64,000 bases of DNA from positions 28,016,749-28,080,748 of the forward strand of contig OZ020585.1 of assembly GCA_963971535.1 (NCBI GenBank), read 5' to 3'. Under the pieces are notes generated by a model, which made no database searches, was not told where the DNA came from, and saw nothing but the letters and a program-made list of their open reading frames with translations. The DNA comes from Notolepis coatsorum. Lineage: Eukaryota; Chordata; Actinopteri; Aulopiformes; Paralepididae. Of the stretch, positions 56,001 to 64,000 are shown in pieces. Position numbers and translations under genes: made by a program. How positions within the stretch are numbered: the first letter of the stretch is position 1; each line of letters starts with the position of its first letter.

Positions 56001-58932
56001 AAAGGGAGGCCAAGCGGAGCCACTGGCCGACAAATACACCCCGCTGAAGGCCCCCCACAACCAACAGAACAGGGAGGGCCGAGCCCCCCCGACCCCCCCT
56101 AATGTAGGGCACCCTCCTTATTAGAGGTTTACCGAGAGGGCGACGGACCCGACCGTGCGAAGAGGCACTCAAGCAACTCAACGCACAGGGTGAGCAGACC
56201 GTGGCTTGACCCCACGACTACACCCACGCACAACCCGCATGCCACCCGGGAACGAACGTAGGGAACAACCTCGTTACTGCCCCCAGAATCACGGGATCAA
56301 GGGCAAACCCAACCCTGTGGCAAGGCCGTAGCAGCGGAGCGCGAAGGAAGACCCAGACCCACCAAAAGGACTGGACTCCCTGGAATGGGGGCCCGGAGAA
56401 GTCCATGATGCCAGCATCAAGACCCCACCAGGTGGGCACCTAGTGACCCCGCCCCCCACATCGCCAGCGTATTCGGACAAAGGCCCCTCAGCCGAGCGGG
56501 CCCTGTCCTCCCCAACAGTACACCGCCTGGCACACTGGCCCTGCAACAGGCAGACAGCATGGTCGTAACACACAAGAGTTAACCAACGGAAGCAGGCAGT
56601 GCACCGGGAAAAAAGACCAGGCAACAGGCTGTCAACCCAAGCCTGGAGACTGCGGACGAGACAGGCGCCAGAAAGGACAGCTGAACACAGCCGCCCCGGC
56701 GGAAGGGGCGTATGCTGGCGTTGTCGCATAACCAAGCCTCCACAGAGAAGGCTGATACGATCGGCAGACGTCATGAACGTGCAGGGGCACCCTCAACCGG
56801 AGAAACCGGGAGTTGACACTGCAGCAACACACCAGAGAACCAACCACCCAGGCATTACCCTATGCAATGGTTGGTCCCATAACCCCTCAGGAAAGAAACC
56901 CCAAAACACACCTGCGGCACTGCCGCAGCCCGCGTTCCGGTTTCCAACAGGGCTATCCCGGGCCTACGGGTCAACGAGACATTACCCCGGACCGGGCCCG
57001 GTGATACGGGGAGCACAGGGTCCCCCGAGGAGGCAAAAACCACCCCAACAGGCCCCTCTTCGCCAAGCGCAAGAGAAGAGCGTAAAAAATGGAAGACCAG
57101 CCCCAGCACCCCGCACTTGGTATTCCCAGGAGGTCACCCAACCAAGTACCAACCAAGACCAACCTGCACAGCGGCCGAGATCCGACGAGATCGGGCGCGT
57201 ACAGGTTGGCACGGCCGTAAGCCATTACGACAGTGCAGAATACAACGTACCCAACAAGGGTTCCATAACGCTCAACCCTGTGACACCCGGACCAACCTAG
57301 CAGGACCGACCTAGCATTTTTTCCCCCTGAAAAAAGCCCAAGTCCCTCAGGGTACCAGAACAGCAGATCTGCATCCCCGGCGGACAACGGGTGTAACTGA
57401 TCTGGACCAGCGCGACCAGAACCAGTCCCGTGCCCTAACCACGCCGACCTGCCAACCCCAGGAGAAGGGGCAGATATGCGCGTTGATCCTAAAACATAAA
57501 AAGAAGGCGCCACCCAGACGTTTCGGTACGAACCGCGCCTGGCGGCCCACCCCCAGGGCGTGAGACCCTTCCCCATATGTCCAGACCCATTCCGTTATCA
57601 TCCCCTGACATGAACGGGAACCCATCGACAACCACACAGGGTGTCGGAAGAGGAAAAACCCCCATCCCAATTGCTTCATAAAAACGCTGTTTTAACCCCA
57701 AGCAATCAAGGCGCGCCAGTCAGCTAATGTCCAACAGAACATCCTGAGCTAGCACTATGTGTGCGTTTTGACATACCCACATCAACAATAGGTTGTTTAG
57801 ACCACCTTATTGAATCCCCAAGACGCCCAGGGGAACGACAAGAGGGGCGAGATGCAATCAACTCCATGAATGAATGAATGAAAAACTTTACCCAACAGAT
57901 TGCAGAAAGGGTACAACCCAGTACGGCAATACACACAATTGGTTAAGGAGGGGCAGACCTGAGAAAGACGTTAGTCTTGTTTCCATCAGGGACCCTCATT
58001 TCCAATCCATATAGACACATCCAACTCTTTATAATAATAAAGAAAAAGCATCACCCGTATGACCCAACTGCACAGCTGGGAGTAAAAAACCTGTTTTCAC
58101 ATGATTTTAATCCAGTCACCCTTTTTAATCAGAGTGTAAGACCAGACCCTCCCAGAAACACCTTCCCACATGAGTTCATAGTCATGAAAAAGATATGCCA
58201 ACTGTGAGTCACGTGACCAACCGACTCAAGTTTACACATAAATCGGGCGCAGCAGAACTGTGAGCCCTACGCCCTAACTCGACACCTTTAAGACACCTCA
58301 ACTCATGGAAGGCGTCGCCATAGCAACACCGCTACAACGGGTGGGGAAACCTGCCGGCTCCTGTCATGTAATAGGAGTCGGGCCCCCCCCCCCGCCAAGA
58401 CGTCCCACCGGCTTGGCCCTGACTGGCTCAGCAGAAGAGATCAAAAATCCCCTAAACCAATCAAGTGGGAAAAGGAGGGGTTTATTTGACACCCCCTCCC
58501 GAAAAACACCCTTCATCCCTACACACAGAAAAACAACCGTAGCCATCTTGAAAACCGCCGGTAGAAAGCAATGCATAGCATAAGCTAATACAATGCCCGC
58601 TACCCACAAATGTGTACAGGATTTTACAACAAAACACAAGTCGCCTGTGTGTGAATCCTACCCCCGTTGACTATGTCGTACATAGGAAAAAAACGCTGAT
58701 CGAGAGTAAACGGCTAGGCCGTGAAATGTGTGTGTACGAGTATTACTGCAACTAAACAACACAGCATTGTGAGACACATATACTTAGTTCAAGCAATGGA
58801 ATAACACCAGTTTCTACCTGCATGTGGAGCATCAAGCTAATAGAACCTATTACTGAGTGTACGTTGCAGACCTTGCTTAACCTCCTAACACAACACGACT
58901 CATCACACAACGTAAAAGGGCAGATTCATATA
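56001..58932. other. DIRS interior: A/C-rich, G/C-rich segment in place of pol
   Basis: The plus strand is strongly A/C-rich (many CCC, ACC and AAC runs) with high GC until about 58.5 kb, unlike the A/T-rich flanks. Long ORFs exist on both strands: plus 56599-57300 (233 codons) and minus 56289-56774 and 56971-57576. Their translations are Pro/Arg/Gln-rich or Gly/Trp/Arg-rich without known motifs, and the skew explains them. No YxDD, RNase H or tyrosine recombinase (RxxHxR..Y) motif was found. A LINE-tail copy interrupts it at about 57.86-57.99 kb. Confidence 0.6.
57860..57990 (-). repeat. LINE tail fragment (ACAGATTGCAGAA family), copy 1
   Basis: ATGAATGAATGAATGAAAAA, then CAGATTGCAGAAAGGGTACA and CAGTACGGCAATACACAC, is the complement of a LINE 3' end. 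The same string recurs at 59.27, 59.72, 59.89 and 60.31 kb. On the minus strand it ends AATAAAG-like before an ATTC-type tandem. Confidence 0.65.
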
Positions 58933-59264
58933 TACACAACTAGTGCTGTCAGGCGATTAAAAAAATTAATCTAATTAATTACAGGATTTGTAATTAATTA
59001 ATCTAATTAATCGCATTTTAATCGCATAACCATTTTATGCCTGATATTCTATATTATATAATCATATTTCAAATTGCATGTGTCCGGATGGCAGAATTCA
59101 GTACTGTATCTACAAAACCTTCTGTTTAATCATCTTCCATCTATTAATTTGCTTAGATTTTTCAGGTCTGGTCAATTTGAGCATGGTGTTATTCACAGTC
59201 AAAGATACAAAAAAATTTATTGATATTCTCATTTGGTTCATTACAATTTACTCAAAATAAAATT

Positions 59265-59425
59265 TTCATTCAATCAATCACCGCGCAGATTGATTGATTG
59301 AATGAAAATGTTATTAACAGATTGCAGAATGGGTACAATACAGTACGGCACACAATTATTAAGGGGATGCAGACCAGGGAATCCATTCTTTGTGGATCTA
59401 GCCCACAGTATTTCTGACACTGGGA
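59265..59425 (-). repeat. LINE tail fragment, copy 2
   Basis: TTATTAACAGATTGCAGAAT, GGGTACAATACAGTACGGCA and AAGGGGATGCAGACCAGGG form the complement of the tail family. The tail resumes at 60711 after the inner hAT, so that hAT inserted into it. An ATTGATTGATTG-type terminus forms a short local palindrome at about 59266-59305. Confidence 0.65.
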
Positions 59426-60702
59426 TAGGGCTGGGCGATATGGCCTAAATATGATATCACGATATTTTCTGACCTTTCGGCGATACACGATACGCATCAC
59501 GATGTTTTTCTTTTTTTCCCCAAACAATTCATTATGAGGCTTACCAAGACAGTATTTGAGTTTGCAAGCTAACATTAAAGACAAAATAAAATACCCATGC
59601 ATTTAGCATTTTTATATTATATATTAGATTTAGATTATTGGATTATTAGATTATATATTGCATATATTTAGCAATGAGATATTATATGATTTAGATATGA
59701 AATATGATGAATTGAAAATGGGGGACCCTGATGTAAACAAGACGAAAGTCTTTCGCTGGTCTGCATCCCCTTAACAATTGTATGTATTGAGCTGTACTGT
59801 ACCCATTCTGCAATATGTTAATAAAGTTTTAAATCAATCAATAGGATTTTAGCATTTTTATGAAACTACTGTATATTTGTATGTCTCTAAATGTTTTGAT
59901 GAATTGAAAATGGAGGACCCTTATGTAAAAAAGCCGAAAGTCTTTTTCTGGTCTTCATCCTCCAGTCAGTCCACTGTTGTTGTATTGAGCTGTACTGTAT
60001 TGTTTAATTTGTACCCATTCTGCAATCGTTAATAACGTTCATTCATTTTGATTGACAGTCGAGTCTGCCAATTGCGTCACACCGCTTGTACCCGCCCTGC
60101 TGTTCTTAGCACCAATCGGCAAGCAGCGCTATTCTTTTTTTACTTCCTGAATGCCCTCCTTGATTTTAACGAGAGCTCAGCTCAACGACAACAACAACAG
60201 CTCACCGCAGCCGACGAGTGATTACTAGCGCACCGCAGCATGACAACAAGGCATAATGATTTTACTGCAACAAATGTTATAATAAAAGCCTTTCCATACA
60301 TCTGTCTGATTGAAAACTTTATTAACAGACCGCAGAATGGGCACGCACAACTCGGCACGGACTGAGATATGAACAGTAACGCTTGCTATCTATGTCGTCA
60401 TCGGACGTTGCTATGTTTGGGTAAATACGCTGATGTGTAACTATATAACGTGTAACTATATAATGTTGATGCCACAAAACGAATGCCTTTGTTAATCATA
60501 AGTACTAACTAACTTTGATGCAGTAGTGTGTGTGTGGGAGCGGCGTTGTTCAAAAGTTTGAACGGGGTGGACCAGATTGCCAGATTGACGCGACACAATC
60601 CTCTTGGGCAAAACATCACGATATCCACGATACGTTAAAAAAGTGTATCGTTAATGAACTGTACCCGATATTTATATAATATCGTCATATCGCCCAGCCC
60701 TA
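59426..60702. mobile_element. Inner hAT element
   Basis: The termini are TAGGGCTGGGCGATATGGCC and, on the opposite strand, TAGGGCTGGGCGATATGACG. The perfect 8-bp duplication CACTGGGA (59418-59425 and 60703-60710) flanks it. Subterminal ATCACGATAT and ATACACGATACG repeats are typical of this hAT type. It carries two plus-strand LINE tails (about 59715-59835 and 59890-60050) and one minus-strand piece (about 60310-60360). No transposase ORF. Confidence 0.93.
59715..60050 (+). repeat. Two LINE tail fragments in series, copies 3 and 4
   Basis: Both read GGACCC then ATGTAAA..AAG..GAAAGTCTTT, then TTGAGCTGTACTGTA and CCCATTCTGCAAT followed by GTTAATAA and an ATC/ATTC terminus. They are direct neighbours with different truncation and internal spacing, so they are two insertions or a duplication. 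Confidence 0.6.
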
Positions 60703-60839
60703 CACTGGGAATACATTCCCTGAGATAGATCTCCCTAGAATCAGATACCAAGAACATGCAAATGGACCATATTAAAAAATAAAAAAAAGTCTGTAAATGT
60801 GTATTCTACATTATTATGGAATGAATGAGATACAAAAAA

Positions 60840-60870
<31 letters not shown>

Positions 60871-61201
60871 TTGTAATTAATTTTGAGTTAATTTTCATAA
60901 CGCGATAATTTGCTGTGTAATTAATTAATCTAATTAACGCGATAAACTGACAGCCCTATACACAACCCCACCATATGAATTGTTTGAAGAAACACACAGT
61001 TTGTTCGGCCAAAACACAGTCCCCCTTATATCGGGGAACTTCTTTTTATTAACTAAAAAGTGTTCTAAGGCACAAAATCATAGAGGGGCCGGGGAGGGTG
61101 TAGAGGAGAGGGGACACAGAGGGGAAAAGTCACTCAACGGCGTCTGCCACCTCGCGCCGCTCGAGTCTTGCCACCCCGAGGAGCCCCGGAGGGACGGTAG
61201 G

Positions 61202-62887
61202 TTACAGTCTGCTGGACACGACGTTCCCTACCGTCTCCTCCGGTCGTGGATGAGCCGGCTGAGAAGCGCCGTTTCGTCCCCTGGCCCTCTTGGCAGGGCC
61301 AGCAGCGGCGGCGGAGGCAGTGGTAGCGGCGACGGAGACAGCTCGACGTCGCGGAAGCCTTCTGACTCCACCGGCAAGGACGGGAGGCGGAAAATGGGGT
61401 TGGAGAATGGACCTCTCCTCTGCCATCTCTCTGCATGTTGAGGTCATCAACCGCAGGGCAGTCCCGAATAGGCCAGCGTCGGAGAGGGCGGCCGTCAGAA
61501 GAGGAGCTCTCTTCTTCTCTGGCACACGGGCCTGCTCCAGCCAAAGGTGACGCTGGCCCAGGGTGGCCAGGGCGCGCACTTTCCCCATGGCTATGGCCAG
61601 CACCTGGGAAAGGTGCAGGACAGCGCCCGCAGCCTGGGAAAGGTGCAGGACAGCTCCCGCAGCCTGGGTGATCTGATCGCATTTCACCTCGTTCAGATCC
61701 GTGCCGCCCGTCATTATCCCCGATACAAATCTAGCCAGGTGGGCGATGTTAGACGCCGCAGCTAGCGATTGTGTACCAGCGATGAATGACTGGTCACCCC
61801 AATAAGCCAATCGCCTAGCCGATTTCCCCTGGAGGACCGGCTTGCATAGGGGTTCCCACACCATATCCGGACAGAGGAGCGTGGCCATCGGACTGTCAAG
61901 CCGAGGCACGCCCTCCCCCATACCTTTGACTAACCCCGACACCCGCGTAACTGGTACGTAGGCGGGAGTTAGTCCCATGATGTTGGACACCGCCTGACCC
62001 TGACGAACATAGGCCCCCATCGATGGGAAAAATGGGTAGACAACGTCCACCCCTCTCACTGGGGGACGCTGCCAGGGATGGCCTATGAGGTCATCAGGGA
62101 CAGGTGCAGGCAATGGCAGCGGCAGCGGCACGCCGTTTGCGGTGGCGGCTACCGCCATGAGCTCGGGAAACAAGGCCCGCAGTTCCCCCTGCGAACCTTC
62201 CTCCACCGACCCCGCATCCCTCACATGCAGCAGGCTGCGACTGGTCAAGGAGCCACAGTCTGATGTGGCCGACAGTAGGGCATCCTGCTGATGAGGCCAA
62301 GGTGGTTCCTCGACATCCTCGAACAGGGCGCCCCATGGAGCCATTTCCCCCCCCTCCGGGGTCTCCTGAGGAGGGATACTCTCCTCCACGGGGCCATCAT
62401 ACAAAAACCCGTCCGCCTCGTCCATGAAGTCCTCAGTCTCCATTGGAAATCCAGAGCCGGACGCATCTTCGCTGGTCTCCAGCAGTTCCCCAAACCCAGG
62501 CCGTTCGCGCCTGCACGCTACCATCTTGCGACGTGAACGGGCAGACACGAAAAGTTTGCGTCGCAAATCCTCTGGCTCCAAGACAACCCCCCGTTCACCA
62601 ACGGGCGATTCCCCGGAACCAGAGGAACCAGAGTCGAGATCAGGCCATCGCCGGAGCGACGGCACCGACTCCTCGGCTCTTCGGTGAGGCAAACTATCCA
62701 CCGGCAGCCTCCCGGGCTGGGTCGGCAACCACGAAAGTGGCAACAGCCCAGCACCAAGGCGCACGACGGAGGCGGGAATGGAGAACCGCTGGTGAAGAGT
62801 AGGTCTAGCGGGTCTACTCTCCGCGGAATACATTATGACCCAACTTTTTCTTGTACAACAGATGTGAGAGAAGAAAAAATTAAGCAC
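61202..62887 (-). CDS. DIRS-like gag protein
   Basis: A single open minus-strand frame of 561 codons begins about 65 bp inside the terminal repeat. The N-terminal half is acidic and Pro/Gly/Ser-rich (DFMDEADGFLYDGPVEESIP). The C-terminal half carries the region I recognise as DIRS/Ngaro-type gag: LAIAMGKVRALATLGQRHLW, then WLEQARVPEKKRAPLLTAAL and SDAGLFG. A basic, Arg/Ala-rich tail (KRARGRNG) could bind nucleic acid. Gag would coat the element RNA. A second in-frame Met (MYSAES, codon 19) is an alternative start. An in-frame 30-bp tandem duplication gives QAAGAVLHLS twice at about 61600-61660. The frame is intact although pol is absent. Assignment rests on pattern memory plus the DIRS-specific end structure. 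A search is needed to confirm it. Confidence 0.72.
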   Translation of the reverse strand: MLNFFFSHICCTRKSWVIMYSAESRPARPTLHQRFSIPASVVRLGAGLLPLSWLPTQPGRLPVDSLPHRRAEESVPSLRRWPDLDSGSSGSGESPVGERGVVLEPEDLRRKLFVSARSRRKMVACRRERPGFGELLETSEDASGSGFPMETEDFMDEADGFLYDGPVEESIPPQETPEGGEMAPWGALFEDVEEPPWPHQQDALLSATSDCGSLTSRSLLHVRDAGSVEEGSQGELRALFPELMAVAATANGVPLPLPLPAPVPDDLIGHPWQRPPVRGVDVVYPFFPSMGAYVRQGQAVSNIMGLTPAYVPVTRVSGLVKGMGEGVPRLDSPMATLLCPDMVWEPLCKPVLQGKSARRLAYWGDQSFIAGTQSLAAASNIAHLARFVSGIMTGGTDLNEVKCDQITQAAGAVLHLSQAAGAVLHLSQVLAIAMGKVRALATLGQRHLWLEQARVPEKKRAPLLTAALSDAGLFGTALRLMTSTCREMAEERSILQPHFPPPVLAGGVRRLPRRRAVSVAATTASAAAAGPAKRARGRNGASQPAHPRPEETVGNVVSSRL

Positions 62888-62951
62888 AATGTAAACTCGT
62901 CACAACTCTTTTCAACTAACAACACGTCAAGTGGGGTACTACCAGGCACTT

Positions 62952-63138
62952 CCTTGTGGTGAAAGCGAGAAGGAGGAGAGCAGGTGACCACACACCTGCT
63001 TATGAAGGTAAGCTGATGAGGGGTGTGGTCAGACTAATACTGGTATTAAAGGTACATTTGTGGAATTTATTCAGTGCGCGTGCACGTACGCGAGATAGTG
63101 CAGAGTGATGCCAAGCAGAGCCCCTAATGAGACAGAAC
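62952..63138 (-). repeat. DIRS-like terminal inverted repeat, 5' side
   Basis: On the minus strand it starts GTTCTGTCTCATTAGGGGCT and runs to CTTTCACCACAAGG just upstream of gag. Against the other terminal repeat it is nearly identical inside but differs in the outermost 20 bases (CTCATTAGGGGCTCTGC versus TAATTAGGGGTGACGC). It probably holds the promoter for gag, which is inference from position. Confidence 0.88.
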
Positions 63139-63639
63139 TAGTCTACTGGAGTCACATAACTGGAGAACACAGAGGTAGAGACGAGGCAGAGGATGTGACC
63201 TGTTAGAGAAAGTTTTTAAGCAGCATGTTAAGTGACCTGTTAGAGAAGGTTTTTAATTAAGCATCATGTTAAGACAAAACACAAGCGTGTTCAAAATTTG
63301 CTGGAAAAGGAGGGGCTGACAGGCATCTCTCAGTAATGGTTACTAATGGTTGGAGAGGAAGGGTGAGATGGAGCAAAATACAAGAAAACTAATTGTTGCA
63401 AATAAACAAACAAACTCAAATATCAGAGGCATGACAGGCAAGGTTGTTAAGCCACCTGTCACACCCACAACTACAGTAACCAAGCCTATACGCCTGGACC
63501 TGTGTAGCAGGGTAGCCCTGACTGAAGCTAGTAAGCCTAATATCTCCCTCAGCCAAGGAAGATTCTCCACACTAGAAAGGTGCGCTTGGTAAAGCACAAA
63601 TGTCCACCTGGTAGCCAGACAGTTTGTTCAATGTGCTTC
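63139..63639. other. Unassigned DNA
   Basis: It has a short tandem of GTGACCTGTTAGAGAAAG / GTGACCTGTTAGAGAAGG near 63197 and 63232. No gene recognised. Confidence 0.35.
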
Positions 63640-64000
63640 ATCCTCTGAACATCACAGGGTGGACACAGAACAGCACATAACTATTACACACTATACTACT
63701 ATTTGCACACTATTACTATTACTATGTTTGGGGACTGGCTGTTCCAGGGGGGTTCACAACTTCACATGCCTTCGAGCAACACTGTACGTATTGTACTTAT
63801 TTTATGCCTATTCTTATGTCTGCACGTTCTACGTTGCACTACTTTTATTGTATTTTATATCTATTCTTATGTCTGAATTTTATACATTGTTTTTTATTCT
63901 GTCGACTGTATGCTGATTTTATGCCTATGTTCATTTTGTGCTACTTGCTGTGGGGCACTTTGGGCTGCAGTCCATGTGTGAAGGGTGCCATATAGATAGA
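63640..64000 (+). repeat. Possible LINE tail, cut by the window end
   Basis: A T-rich sequence with TATTCTTATGTCTG twice and TTATTTTATGCCTATTC has the style of the A/T-rich LINE tails at 9.2 and 55 kb but no shared terminal phrase was seen. The assignment is weak. Confidence 0.3.

Larger units (their letters stand above)
58941..60958. mobile_element. hAT element with nested elements
   Basis: The termini are TAGTGCTGTCAGGCGATTAA and, on the opposite strand, TAGGGCTGTCAGTTTATCGC. Each is followed by ATTAATTAGATTAATT-like subterminal repeats. The perfect 8-bp duplication TACACAAC (58933-58940 and 60959-60966) defines the insertion inside the DIRS element. It contains a LINE tail and a second hAT (59426-60702). 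There is no transposase. Confidence 0.92.
55667..63138 (-). mobile_element. DIRS-like retrotransposon, gag-bearing, pol missing
   Basis: The element runs from AACGTT (55667) to GAGACAGAAC (63138). The ends are inverted repeats (55667-55879 and 62952-63138). A 94-bp internal complementary region at 55907-56000 is exactly the complement of the low end (55667-55722) joined through a shared GTT to the complement of the high end (63098-63138). Inverted repeats plus an internal complementary region spanning the circle junction are diagnostic of DIRS elements, which integrate by tyrosine recombinase and leave no target duplication. Minus-strand order is terminal repeat, gag-like ORF, interior, complementary region, terminal repeat, as in DIRS1. 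No RT, RNase H or recombinase motif was found. A 2-kb hAT lies inside. Without it the element is about 5.45 kb. Confidence 0.88.

Noticed and set aside
56289-57679. Several long minus-strand ORFs in the DIRS interior as candidate pol
   Set aside because: None contains an RT box, RNase H acidic pattern or tyrosine recombinase residues. They are explained by the A/C-rich composition of the other strand.

Overview
This window looks like vertebrate, most probably teleost fish, nuclear DNA. The reasons are the mix of mobile elements (BEL/Pao, Ty3/Gypsy, DIRS-like, L2/CR1/Rex1-type LINE, tRNA-derived SINEs with long target-site duplications, and many hAT-, piggyBac- and MULE-like non-autonomous DNA elements), the long (CA)n and (CT)n microsatellites, and the absence of closely packed ORFs. 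I could not recognise any host protein-coding exon, rRNA or functional tRNA gene. What can be read is the repeat architecture, much of it to the base, because many target-site duplications (TSDs) and terminal repeats are intact.

Layout. 1-14.7 kb: mostly unannotated single-copy-looking DNA with a TTAA-flanked long-TIR element (2.03-2.76 kb), a decayed foldback (about 3.09-3.47 kb), a hAT MITE (5.44-5.89 kb), a LINE tail (9.2-9.57 kb), a 194-bp (CA)n tract and a TTAA foldback (12.6-12.96 kb). 14.7-16.6 kb: a SINE, a TIR element carrying two tRNA-like segments, and a dispersed repeat. 16.9-32.1 kb: a nested complex. A 5'-truncated LINE is split in its 3' UTR by a BEL/Pao element on the minus strand (16.94-30.57 kb). 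The BEL element is split in its leader by a Ty3/Gypsy element on the plus strand (24.14-28.99 kb). The Gypsy element contains a piggyBac-like MITE, a hAT element and a second TIR element. The two BEL LTRs carry unrelated insertions at almost the same base.

32.2-40.4 kb: a Gly/Tyr/Ser-coding minisatellite, a possible solo LTR, two hAT MITEs, a piggyBac-like MITE containing a tandemly doubled foldback, another TTAA foldback, and two SINEs in opposite orientation with perfect TSDs. 40.4-53.7 kb: few recognisable repeats. 53.7-55.5 kb: decayed hAT and LINE tail sequence. 55.67-63.14 kb: a DIRS-like tyrosine-recombinase-type retrotransposon on the minus strand, with inverted terminal repeats and a 94-bp internal complementary region that is an exact join of the complements of its two ends. 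It has an open gag-like frame of 561 codons but no recognisable RT, RNase H or recombinase. In the place of pol is an A/C-rich segment plus a hAT element that itself contains a second hAT and several LINE tails.

The strongest candidate for something under-described is this gag-only DIRS derivative. Next come two TIR elements that both package tRNA-like promoter boxes with GGTTAAGG-type repeats, and the coincident insertions in the two BEL LTRs.
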